DNA of 64,000 nt from the NCBI RefSeq assembly GCF_937123735.1, contig NZ_CAKZKL010000010.1:1-64000 (forward strand), given 5' to 3'. Below, one piece after another: positions 17,153 to 25,430 of this stretch; position 1 is the stretch's first letter; every line of letters begins with the position of its first letter. A program made the translations under genes and the position numbers. The DNA is from an uncultured Lentibacter sp. Its GTDB lineage: Bacteria; Pseudomonadota; Alphaproteobacteria; Rhodobacterales; Rhodobacteraceae. Under the pieces are notes generated by a model, which worked only from the letters and a program-made list of their open reading frames with translations, was not told where the DNA came from and made no database searches.

Positions 17153-19114
17153 CTAAACATCCAACTCCTCAACAAACCGCGCGTTTTCTTGGATATATTG
17201 GAAGCGCAGCTCGGGTTTTTTGCCCATCAGCCGTTCGACCAGATCCCCCGTTTGGCCCGGTTCGTCTTCGTCGATCGTCACGCGGATGAGCTTGCGTGAT
17301 TTCGGGTCCATCGTGGTTTCTTTCAAATCCTTCGCGTCCATTTCGCCGAGGCCCTTAAAGCGCTGCACGTCGATTTTACCTTTGCCGCCGAGGCCCTTTT
17401 CCAACATTTGCTCTTTTTGAGCATCATCAGAGACATAGAGGCGGCGCGCGCCTTGTGTGAGGCGGTAGAGCGGCGGGCAGGCCAGATAGAGGTGGCCGTG
17501 GTCGATCATCGGGCGCATCTGGGTGAAGAAGAAGGTCATCAGGAGCGCTGCGATATGGGCGCCGTCGACATCGGCATCTGTCATGATGATGACTTTGTCA
17601 TAGCGCAGGTCATCGACGTTGAACTTGGTGCCAAGCCCCACGCCAAGCGCTTGGGTGAGGTCGGAAATTTCCTGATTGGTCCCGATCTTGGAGGAGGCGG
17701 AGCCCAGCACGTTGAGAATTTTGCCCCGCAGCGGCAGCAGCGCCTGATAATTGCGGTTGCGCGCCATCTTGGCAGAGCCGCCTGCAGAATCCCCCTCCAC
17801 GATGAACAGCTCGGTGCCTTCGCGGCTCTTTGAGGAGCAGTCGGTGAGCTTGCCGGGGAGGCGCAGCTTTTGGGTGGCGGTTTTGCGCGAGGTCTCTTTT
17901 TCCTGCCGGCGGCGCAGGCGCTCTTCGGCGCGCAGCACGAGGAAATCGAGGATCGCGCCGGCGGATTTCGTGTCGGCTGCCAGCCAGTTGTCAAAGTGGT
18001 CGCGCACAGAGTTTTCGACCATGCGCTGCGCTTCGGTTGTGGCGAGGCGGTCTTTGGTCTGGCCGACAAATTCGGGCTCGCGGATGAAGCAGCTCACCAG
18101 CGCGCCGGCCCCTGTTGTGAGGTCTTCGCGGGTGATGGTGGCAGCCTTTTTGTTGCCAACAAGCTCGCCGTAGGCCTTGATGCCCTTGAGGATCGCGGCC
18201 CAGAAGCCGGCCTCATGGGTGCCGCCTTCGGGGGTGGGCACGGTGTTGCAATAGCTCTGGATGAAGCCGTCGCGGGCAGGCGTCCAGTTGATCGCCCATT
18301 CGACCTTGCCGGGGCGGTCGAACTTCTCGAAAGAGACGGTGCCTGCGAAGGGCTGTTCGGCATAGGTGGTGGCACCGTTCATAACCTCTTTGAGGTAGTC
18401 CGAGAGGCCGCCAGGGAAGTGGAAGGTGGCCTCTTGCGGGGTATCGCCTTCGCTCTGTGCGCTCTTCCAGCGAATCTCGACGCCAGAGAAGAGATAGGCC
18501 TTTGAGCGGGCCATGGCAAAGAGGCGCGCAGGCTTGAGCTTGAGAGAACCGAAGATCTCGGGGTCCGGATGAAAGGTGACCGATGTGCCGCGGCGGTTGG
18601 GCGCAGCGCCAACTTTGGCGAGCTTGCCTTGCGGCACGCCACGGGAGAACTCCATGGCGAAGAGCTCTTTGCCCCGCGCCACTTCCACGCGCAAATGGTC
18701 CGAGAGCGCGTTGACCACCGAAGAGCCAACCCCGTGCAGCCCGCCGGAGGTCTCATAGCTGTCGCCAGAGAATTTGCCACCCGCGTTGAGCGTGCAAAAA
18801 ATAATCTCGAGCGCAGATTTCTCAGGGTTGGAGGGGTGTGGCCCTGTTGGGATGCCGCGGCCGTTGTCGCGCACGCTGACATGGCCGTTTTCGTGCAGCT
18901 CGATCTCGATCCAGGTGGCATGGCCAGCCACAGCTTCATCCATGGAGTTGTCAACAATCTCGGCCACCATATGGTGCAGCGCGCGGTCATCTTTCCCGCC
19001 GATATACATGCCTGGGCGCAGGCGGACGTGCTCCATATCCTCAAGCACCTGAATGGAGGCGGCGTCATAGCTGTCCGGTTTGGGGCTGCGGCTTGCAAGG
19101 AGATCGTCTGACAT
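17153..19114 (-). CDS. parE: DNA topoisomerase IV subunit B (ParE)
   Basis: The ATPase subunit of topoisomerase IV, which decatenates daughter chromosomes. The GHKL ATPase domain shows EDMEHVRLRPGMYIGG, EIVDNSMDEA, VRDNGRGIPTG and SGGLHGVGSSVVNAL. The TOPRIM domain has VEGDSAGGSAKMARNRNYQA and the metal-binding DADVDGAHI, and the C-terminus has QRFKGLGEMDAKDL. The start at ATG 19114 (MSDDLLASRSPKPDSYD) gives 653 residues, standard for alphaproteobacterial ParE; an in-frame extension to 19411 crosses a repeat element and is not credible. The lack of a long GyrB-type insertion and the conserved N-terminus favour ParE over GyrB. Confidence 0.95.
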   Translation of the reverse strand: MSDDLLASRSPKPDSYDAASIQVLEDMEHVRLRPGMYIGGKDDRALHHMVAEIVDNSMDEAVAGHATWIEIELHENGHVSVRDNGRGIPTGPHPSNPEKSALEIIFCTLNAGGKFSGDSYETSGGLHGVGSSVVNALSDHLRVEVARGKELFAMEFSRGVPQGKLAKVGAAPNRRGTSVTFHPDPEIFGSLKLKPARLFAMARSKAYLFSGVEIRWKSAQSEGDTPQEATFHFPGGLSDYLKEVMNGATTYAEQPFAGTVSFEKFDRPGKVEWAINWTPARDGFIQSYCNTVPTPEGGTHEAGFWAAILKGIKAYGELVGNKKAATITREDLTTGAGALVSCFIREPEFVGQTKDRLATTEAQRMVENSVRDHFDNWLAADTKSAGAILDFLVLRAEERLRRRQEKETSRKTATQKLRLPGKLTDCSSKSREGTELFIVEGDSAGGSAKMARNRNYQALLPLRGKILNVLGSASSKIGTNQEISDLTQALGVGLGTKFNVDDLRYDKVIIMTDADVDGAHIAALLMTFFFTQMRPMIDHGHLYLACPPLYRLTQGARRLYVSDDAQKEQMLEKGLGGKGKIDVQRFKGLGEMDAKDLKETTMDPKSRKLIRVTIDEDEPGQTGDLVERLMGKKPELRFQYIQENARFVEELDV

Positions 19115-19206
19115 GGCTGCTGCTCGTCTTGTTATGATTTTGCCCCTTATGACAGAGGAGCGCTGCGCAGGGAAGTGGGCAAGGCCCCCAGCAAACGGGG
19201 CTTTTG

Positions 19207-19312
19207 CCTTCTTCTGGTCAAAAATACCTCGGGAGAGCGCGAGAGGGCAGCGCCCTCTCGCATGGATCGTATTTTTGCGCAGCAAAAATGCGAAGTCGGG
19301 CGCTTGGCGCCC
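19207..19312 (-). repeat. Compound hairpin repeat, copy 3 (minus orientation)
   Basis: Between the divergent parE and MarR genes, read on the minus strand, are three perfect hairpins: GGGCGC-CAA-GCGCCC (19312-19298), ATTTTTGC-TGC-GCAAAAAT (19289-19271) and GAGAGGGC-GCT-GCCCTCTC (19259-19241). The tail CCGAGGTATTTTTGACCAG then AAGAAG follows (19232-19208). The hairpin arms differ completely from copy 2 while the stem-loop layout and tail are kept, which suggests compensatory change. Confidence 0.8.
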
Positions 19313-19327
19313 TAAAAAGCTTGTCAG

Positions 19328-19338
19328 ACTTGTCAAGT
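19328..19338. promoter_or_regulatory. Candidate MarR operator palindrome
   Basis: ACTTGTCAAGT is an 11-bp perfect palindrome around a central base, 18 bp before the MarR start codon. A half-match CTTGTCAG lies just upstream. MarR proteins commonly bind such short palindromes at their own promoter. No binding data are implied. Confidence 0.4.
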
Positions 19339-19355
19339 TGCGCATAAAGGGGCGC

Positions 19356-19826
19356 ATGAGCGAGACAGATATGGTTTCCACAGGCACTGCTGCCAACTTG
19401 CTGCCCTCCACGGAGCGCTCCTTGCCAATCGCGATGTTGCGCGGGCGCGAGGCGGTTATGGCGCCCTATCGCAACATGCTCGCCAAAATCGGTGTGACTG
19501 AGCAGCAATGGCGGGTGATGCGCGTGTTGGATGAGCGCGGCACCATGGATCCCAAAGAGATTGCCAAGGCCGCCTGCCTGCTCAATCCGAGCCTGACGCG
19601 GATCATGCAGCTGTTGGAGAAAAAGGGCGTGATCAGTCGCAAGGTTCACCCGGAGGATCGCCGGCGCGTGCAGGTGCGCATCACCGCGCAGGGCCGGGCG
19701 ATGCTGGTGGCGGCGCAGCCCGAGAGCCTCAAGATCGCCGAGCGGTTGCGCACACGCGTGGGCCAGGAAAAGCTCGACTTGCTGCTTGATCTGCTGAGCG
19801 AGCTGGCCGAAACCTCCTTTGACTGA
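19356..19826 (+). CDS. MarR-family regulator of HpaR type
   Basis: A 156-residue winged-helix MarR protein. The core is REAVMAPYRNMLAKIGVTEQ, QQWRVMRVLDERGTMDPKEI, the recognition helix LNPSLTRIMQLLEKKGVI and the wing VHPEDRRRVQVRITAQGR. The sequence resembles HpaR, the homoprotocatechuate-operon regulator, but no such catabolic genes are nearby. The start ATG 19356 (MSETDMVSTG) was chosen because the longer frame runs through the hairpin repeat. It precedes the hydrolase and ABC-transporter genes on the same strand and is their most likely local regulator. Confidence 0.85.
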   Translation: MSETDMVSTGTAANLLPSTERSLPIAMLRGREAVMAPYRNMLAKIGVTEQQWRVMRVLDERGTMDPKEIAKAACLLNPSLTRIMQLLEKKGVISRKVHPEDRRRVQVRITAQGRAMLVAAQPESLKIAERLRTRVGQEKLDLLLDLLSELAETSFD

Positions 19827-19963
19827 ACCTGCGGGCCGCGTGAAATTTTACGAAAATTTTAGCCTATTTTTAAAGATATGGCCGGCTTTGTCGCGCGGTG
19901 CTTGACAGGGCGGTGTCGCCCATCAAAGCTGGCATCACACAGGCTGTGGGAGGCATTGATCTG

Positions 19964-21943
19964 ATGAGCGAGCAGGGGTTGCGGGAGATTGTCGATCTGC
20001 CCGATGTCGGCATTGTGATGGCCGACGGGGTGCGGCTTTCGGCGCGGGTCTGGATGCCGGTGGATGCAGGTGAGGATCCTGTGCCAGCGGTGCTGGAGCA
20101 TTTGCCCTATCGCAAGCGCGACGGAACCTGCGGGCGCGACGAGGTTTCCCATCCGTGGATGGCGGCGCGGGGCTATGCCATGGTGCGCGTTGACATGCGC
20201 GGCAATGGCGACAGCTATGGCCATATGGAAGATGAATACACCGCGCAGGAGCTGGCCGACGCCGTTGAGGTGATCAACTGGCTCGCAGCGCAGGACTGGT
20301 GCAACGGCCATGTGGGGATGCAGGGCATCAGCTGGGGCGGGTTCAACTGCTTGCAGACCGCCTATTTGCAGCCCGAACCGCTCAAGGCGGTGATCAGCAT
20401 CTGTTCCACAGTGGACCGTTTTGCCGATGATATCCACTACAAGGGCGGCTGTTTGCTCAACGAAAACCTGGCCTGGTCCTCGACCATGTGGGCCTATTCC
20501 TCCCGCCCGCCAGACCCGGCCTTGCGCGCAGACTGGCGCGAGATCTGGATGGAGCGGCTCAAAAACGAGCCTTTCCTGATTGCGGGCTGGCTCAAGCATC
20601 AAAGGCGCGATGCGTTCTGGCAGCATGGCTCTGTCTGTGAGGATTATAGCCGCATCAAGGCCAAGGTTCTGGCGATTGGTGGCTGGGCGGATGGCTACAA
20701 GAACGCGGTGCCTGCGCTTATAGAGAACATCGAGGGCGCGAAGGGCATCACCGGCCCCTGGGTGCATCTTTATCCGCATATTGCCGTGCCCGAGCCGCGG
20801 ATCGGCTTTTTGCAGGAGGCCAAGCGCTGGTGGGACAAGTGGCTCAAGGGGATCGAGACGGGGGTGGAGTCTGATCCGGCCTTTCGCGGCTATGTGATGG
20901 AGGGTTACCGCCCCAGCCGTTTTAACGCGCCGCGCAAGGGTGTCTGGATTGCCGATGCGGCCACGGGGGGCAAAATGCGCGTTTTGCCTCTGGGGCCGGA
21001 CGGGCAGCTGGGCGTTGCGGGCGAGACGCGCGCGCTTGTGGCCTCGCCGGCGCATTGCGGGCTGGCGGGGGGCGAGTATTACGCCATTGGCCGTGGCCCC
21101 GAGCTTTCGGGCGACCAGCGCGAGGATGACATTTATTCTGCCGTTTGGACCGGGGCGGCGCTGGCGCGCTCGGTTGATATTGTCGGGCGGCCGCGTGTGC
21201 GGCTGCGGCTGAGTGCTGATGCGCCGCAGGGCCAGATATGTGTGCGGCTCAACCATGTGCACCCGGACGGGGCCAGCACGCGGGTGAGCTTTGCTGTGCT
21301 GAACCTCACCCATCGCAACGGCGCGGCCAACCCTGGGCCGATGCCTGTGGGAGAGGTGCAGGCGCTTGAGCTTGAGCTTGATCATATCGCCTATCGCGTG
21401 CCGGAGGGGCACAGGCTGGCTGTGGCGGTGTCTTCCGCCTATTGGCCGCTCATTTGGCCTGCGCCCGAGGCGGCACGGCTGGTGGTGCATGGCGGTGCGC
21501 TGGAGCTGCCCGAGCGTGCGCTGGCGCAGGCCGACGAGTGGCGCTTTGAGCCGGCCGAGGGGGCGGCGGGCTGGCAGACCGAAGAGCTGCGCGCACCGCG
21601 CAACGAAAAGCATGTGAGCACGGACCATGAGACAGGGCTTGTCACGCTCACGATCAACGACGACTTCGGCAAACGGCGCGACAGGGCGCATGGGCTGGTG
21701 AGCGGCGGTGTGAGCCGCGAAACCTGGGTGATTCACCCCGAGGACCCGTTGAGCGCGCGCGGCATCACCCACTGGACGGAAGAGACCGAGCGCGAAGGGC
21801 TTGCCCTGCGCACCGAGACTTTTGCCGAGATGCGCTGTGACAGGGACATGTTTTACCTCACCGGGCGGCTTGAGGCTTATGAGAACGATGTTTTGGTCTC
21901 TGCGCGCGATGTGAGCGAACATGTGCCGCGCGATATGATGTGA
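19964..21943 (+). CDS. CocE/NonD-family hydrolase (peptidase S15, X-Pro dipeptidyl-peptidase-like)
   Basis: An alpha/beta hydrolase of about 659 residues with S15 architecture: N-terminal catalytic domain (PAVLEHLPYRKRDGT, nucleophile Ser near 123 in MQGISWGGFNCL, probable Asp in GGWADGYKNA near 250, probable His in WVHLYPH near 280) and a C-terminal jelly-roll domain from about residue 320. Members hydrolyse X-Pro peptides or esters such as cocaine and glutaryl-acyl amides; the substrate here is not determinable. ATG 19964 follows GGGAGG by 11 nt. A TTGACA lies at 19902. The gene stands directly upstream of a peptide-type ABC importer, suggesting that it processes the imported compound. Confidence 0.9.
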   Translation: MSEQGLREIVDLPDVGIVMADGVRLSARVWMPVDAGEDPVPAVLEHLPYRKRDGTCGRDEVSHPWMAARGYAMVRVDMRGNGDSYGHMEDEYTAQELADAVEVINWLAAQDWCNGHVGMQGISWGGFNCLQTAYLQPEPLKAVISICSTVDRFADDIHYKGGCLLNENLAWSSTMWAYSSRPPDPALRADWREIWMERLKNEPFLIAGWLKHQRRDAFWQHGSVCEDYSRIKAKVLAIGGWADGYKNAVPALIENIEGAKGITGPWVHLYPHIAVPEPRIGFLQEAKRWWDKWLKGIETGVESDPAFRGYVMEGYRPSRFNAPRKGVWIADAATGGKMRVLPLGPDGQLGVAGETRALVASPAHCGLAGGEYYAIGRGPELSGDQREDDIYSAVWTGAALARSVDIVGRPRVRLRLSADAPQGQICVRLNHVHPDGASTRVSFAVLNLTHRNGAANPGPMPVGEVQALELELDHIAYRVPEGHRLAVAVSSAYWPLIWPAPEAARLVVHGGALELPERALAQADEWRFEPAEGAAGWQTEELRAPRNEKHVSTDHETGLVTLTINDDFGKRRDRAHGLVSGGVSRETWVIHPEDPLSARGITHWTEETEREGLALRTETFAEMRCDRDMFYLTGRLEAYENDVLVSARDVSEHVPRDMM

Positions 21944-22061
21944 GCCGCTTTACAAAAAAGTCATCAGAAAAACCTTGCTGATTGAAACGCAATCGGCTTT
22001 CATTGACTGAACAATCAACAAAAGCCGCCACAAGGCGGCAGGTATCAACCGGGAGAAGACC

Positions 22062-23645
22062 ATGACTGAACAACTGACCTATTTGAAAAAGCAAGCCAGT
22101 GAGGGCCGCCTGTCGCGCCGTGACTTCTTGGGCAAGACCAGCGCGCTGGGCGTTTCGGCGGCCGCTGCGGGCACCATGTTTGCAAGCGCCGTTCAGGCCG
22201 CCGGCCCCAAGAAGGGCGGCGTTTTCAAGCTTGGGTCTGTGGGGGGCGAAAGCACCAACTCGCTTGACCCGGCGACATATGCGAGCCAAGTGCCGTTTCA
22301 CAACGGGCGCCAGTTTGGCGAAACGCTTGTCGAAGTGGGCGCGGACGGCGGTTTGGCCCCCAAGCTGGCGGAGAGCTATGAAAGCTCGCCCGATGCCAAA
22401 ACATGGATGTTCAAGATCCGTCAGGATGTCGAGTTCCACAATGGCAAGACCATGACAGCGGAAGATGTGCTCAAAACCATGGAGCGCCACTCAAACGAAG
22501 AGTCAAAATCAGGTGCGCTCGGCATCATGAAGGGCATTTCAAAGCTCAGCGTTGATGGCGGATCGCTCAAGGTTGAGCTCAATGAAGCCAACGCGGATTT
22601 GCCCTATCTGATTGCGGATTATCATCTTGTGATCCAGCCCGACGGTGGCATGGACAACCCCGCCGCAGGCATTGGCACCGGCCCGTTCAAGCTTGAAGCC
22701 GACGAGCCGGGCGTGCGCCATGTCTATTCGCGCAATGAAAACTACTGGGGCGATGCGGCGCATTATGATGGTGTAGAAATCATCGTCATCAACGACGCGA
22801 CAGCGCGCACAGCGGCGCTTCAGAGCGGGCAGGTTCATGCGATCAACCGTGTGGAACCCAAGATTGCCGGGCTTCTGGGCCGCGCGCCAAACCTGACGGT
22901 GAACTCGACGCCGGGCCGGGGGCATTATGTGTTCATCATGCACGCGGACACGGCGCCGTTTGACAACAACGAGCTGCGTATGGCGCTGAAATATGCGATC
23001 AACCGCACCGAGATCGTTGAGAAAATCCTGCAAGGCTATGGCTCAGTGGGCAATGATATGCCGATCAACGCCGCCTATCCGCTGTTTGATGCAAGCATTC
23101 CGCAGCGCGAATTTGATATTGCCAAGGCGGCAGAGCATTACAAGAAGTCGGGCCATGACGGCAGCCCGATTGTCTTGCGGGTTGCTGATGGGGCCTTCCC
23201 TGGCGCGGTCGATGCTGCGGCGCTCTTCCAGCAGACGGCGGCGCAGGCGGGCATTCCGCTTGAGATCAAGCGTGAGCCCAATGACGGCTACTGGTCGGAA
23301 GTGTGGAACAAGCAGCCGTTCTGCGCGAGCTATTGGGGCGGCCGCCCTGTGCAGGACCAGATGTATACCACGGCCTATCTCTCGACCGCGGATTGGAATG
23401 ACACCAACTTCAAGAATGCGGAATTTGACGATTTGCTTGTGAAGGCGCGGGCCGAGCTGGACACCGCCAAGCGCAAGGAAATGTATTCGAGAATGGGGTA
23501 TATCGTGCGCGACACCGGCGGGCTGATCTGCCCGATGTTCAACGACTTTGTCGATGCGGTGAGCAACGATGTTATGGGTTGGGAAACCGACCCGAACGCC
23601 GAGCTGATGAACGGATATATCACGCATAAAACATGGCTCGCGTAA
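22062..23645 (+). CDS. ABC-transporter periplasmic substrate-binding protein, family 5 (peptide/opine type)
   Basis: A 527-residue solute-binding protein of the DppA/OppA family (SBP_bac_5). The N-terminus carries a twin-arginine-type signal, LSRRDFLGKTSALGVSAAAA, with likely cleavage after VQA near residue 46, so the folded protein may be exported by Tat. Family landmarks are LAESYESSPDAKTWMFKIR, DVEFHNGKTMTAEDV, GTGPFKLE and NRTEIVEKIL. It begins the transporter operon: GGGAG precedes ATG 22062, and the two permeases and the ATPase follow. The exact ligand, peptide or other, is not visible. Confidence 0.93.
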   Translation: MTEQLTYLKKQASEGRLSRRDFLGKTSALGVSAAAAGTMFASAVQAAGPKKGGVFKLGSVGGESTNSLDPATYASQVPFHNGRQFGETLVEVGADGGLAPKLAESYESSPDAKTWMFKIRQDVEFHNGKTMTAEDVLKTMERHSNEESKSGALGIMKGISKLSVDGGSLKVELNEANADLPYLIADYHLVIQPDGGMDNPAAGIGTGPFKLEADEPGVRHVYSRNENYWGDAAHYDGVEIIVINDATARTAALQSGQVHAINRVEPKIAGLLGRAPNLTVNSTPGRGHYVFIMHADTAPFDNNELRMALKYAINRTEIVEKILQGYGSVGNDMPINAAYPLFDASIPQREFDIAKAAEHYKKSGHDGSPIVLRVADGAFPGAVDAAALFQQTAAQAGIPLEIKREPNDGYWSEVWNKQPFCASYWGGRPVQDQMYTTAYLSTADWNDTNFKNAEFDDLLVKARAELDTAKRKEMYSRMGYIVRDTGGLICPMFNDFVDAVSNDVMGWETDPNAELMNGYITHKTWLA

Positions 23646-23658
23646 GCGAGAGAGTTTG

Positions 23659-24615
23659 ATGCATCCGATCATAAAACTGATTGCCCAGCGGTTTACGCTG
23701 GGCATACTCCTCCTTGTTGCGGCGTCGGTATTGATTTTTGGGTTGACCGAAGCTTTGCCGGGCGATGCGGCGCAAGCGGTGCTGGGCCAGGCGGCCACGC
23801 CGGAAAGCCTTGCCAACCTGCGCGAAGAGATGGGCCTCAACCGCCCGGCCAGCACGCGGTATTTTGAGTGGTTCGGCGGCATCTTGCAGGGGGATATGGG
23901 GGTTTCGATTATCAACCGGCTGGATATTGCCGAAAGTGTGGGCAAGCGGCTGGGCAACACGCTGTTCTTGGCCTTCTGGGCAGCGGTTGTGTCGGTTCCG
24001 TTGGCGATTTTCCTCGGGCTTTTGGCGGTGCGCTACCGCAACCGCTGGCCTGACAAGCTGATTTCGGGTGTCACACTCACCACGATTTCCATTCCTGAAT
24101 TCCTGATCGGCTATGTTCTGGTCTATTTCCTTGCTGTGAAGCTGGGCTTTGGCTCGGCGCTGGCGATGGTGAATGAGAGCATGACCTTGTGGGAAAAGCT
24201 CCAGGCGATTGTGCTGCCTGTGATGGTGCTCACGCTCGTGGTGCTCGCGCATATGATGCGGATGACGCGCGCCGCGATCCTCAATGTGATGCAATCGGCC
24301 TATATCGAGACGGCTGAACTGAAGGGGCTGAGCACCTTCAATGTGATTGCCAAGCACGCCTTTCCCAATGCGATCAGCCCGATTGTCAATGTGGTGATGC
24401 TCAACCTGGCTTACCTTGTTGTGGGGGTTGTCGTGGTGGAAGTGGTGTTTGTGTATCCGGGCATGGGGCAATTTCTCGTGGATGCGGTGACCAAGCGGGA
24501 TGTGCCGGTGGTGCTGGCCTGCGGCGTGATCTTTGCGGCGATCTACATTGGCCTCAACATGCTGGCGGATATCATCTCTATCCTGTCCAACCCGCGTTTG
24601 AGGCACCCGAAATGA
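23659..24615 (+). CDS. ABC-transporter permease, DppB type
   Basis: An inner-membrane permease of about 318 residues with six predicted helices and the BPD_transp_1 fold. The N-terminus RFTLGILLLVAASVLIFGL and the periplasmic LPGDAAQAVLGQAATPE resemble DppB/OppB. The cytoplasmic coupling motif is YIETAELKGLSTFNVIAKHA near residue 215, the EAA loop that contacts the ATPase. ATG 23659 was preferred to the TTG immediately before it. The stop overlaps the next permease's start by 4 nt. Confidence 0.93.
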   Translation: MHPIIKLIAQRFTLGILLLVAASVLIFGLTEALPGDAAQAVLGQAATPESLANLREEMGLNRPASTRYFEWFGGILQGDMGVSIINRLDIAESVGKRLGNTLFLAFWAAVVSVPLAIFLGLLAVRYRNRWPDKLISGVTLTTISIPEFLIGYVLVYFLAVKLGFGSALAMVNESMTLWEKLQAIVLPVMVLTLVVLAHMMRMTRAAILNVMQSAYIETAELKGLSTFNVIAKHAFPNAISPIVNVVMLNLAYLVVGVVVVEVVFVYPGMGQFLVDAVTKRDVPVVLACGVIFAAIYIGLNMLADIISILSNPRLRHPK

Positions 24616-25430
24616 TGAAAAACATTCCTCTCTCGGCCCTCGTCGGGCTGATGATTACGGGCGTCTACTTCTTTGTGGCGATTTTCGCCGACTGGATTGC
24701 GCCCTTTGGCATGGCCGAAGTTGTTGGCGATGTCTGGGAGCCTGCCAGTGCAGAGCACCTCTTGGGCACAGACAATATTGGCCGCGATCTGCTCACACGG
24801 ATGATTTATGGCGGGCAAACCACCATTTTCATCGCCACCATGGGCACGATTTTGAGCTTTGTCACCGGCTCGACACTGGGCTTTCTGGCCGCTGTTTTGG
24901 GCGGCTGGGCCGATCAGGCACTGAGCCGTTTGGTGGATTTGCTGATGGCGATCCCTTCGCTGATCATGGCGCTGGTCATTTTGGCGATGGTCCCTGTGAC
25001 CGTGCCTGTGCTGATCCTGGTGATGGGCTTGCTTGACGCTACCCGCGTTTTCCGCCTGGCGCGGTCTGTGGCGGTGGACATCAATGTGATGGAATATGTT
25101 GAGGCTGCGAGCTTGCGCGGAGAGGGGCGGCTCTGGGTTATTTTCCGTGAGATCCTGCCCAATGCGCTGAGCCCGCTGGTGGCCGAGCTGGGCTTGCGCT
25201 TCATTTTCATGGTGCTCTTTATTTCTACGCTCAGCTTTTTGGGCCTTGGCGTGCAGCCGCCTTTGGCGGACTGGGGCGGGATTGTGAAGGAGAACAAGGA
25301 CGGGATTGTCTACGGCATCGGCGCAGCACTTTGGCCGGCGGTGGCCATTGCCACGCTGGCGATCAGCGTGAACCTTGTGGCGGACTGGATTCTCAACCGC
25401 ACCACAAGCCTGAAAGGGGGTCGCGGATGA
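24612..25430 (+). CDS. ABC-transporter permease, DppC type
   Basis: The second permease, 272 residues. It has an N-terminal helix, the DppC-typical HLLGTDNIGRDLLTRMIYGG segment near residue 48, five further helices and the EAA loop YVEAASLRGEGRLWVIFREI near 170. It ends with TLSFLGLGVQPPLADWGGIV, also characteristic of DppC/OppC. It overlaps both neighbours by ATGA, indicating coupled translation with the upstream permease and the downstream ATPase. Confidence 0.93.
   Translation: MMKNIPLSALVGLMITGVYFFVAIFADWIAPFGMAEVVGDVWEPASAEHLLGTDNIGRDLLTRMIYGGQTTIFIATMGTILSFVTGSTLGFLAAVLGGWADQALSRLVDLLMAIPSLIMALVILAMVPVTVPVLILVMGLLDATRVFRLARSVAVDINVMEYVEAASLRGEGRLWVIFREILPNALSPLVAELGLRFIFMVLFISTLSFLGLGVQPPLADWGGIVKENKDGIVYGIGAALWPAVAIATLAISVNLVADWILNRTTSLKGGRG

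Noticed and set aside
19859..21922. 687-codon minus-strand open frame
   Set aside because: Antisense to the S15 hydrolase, whose catalytic motifs are clear.
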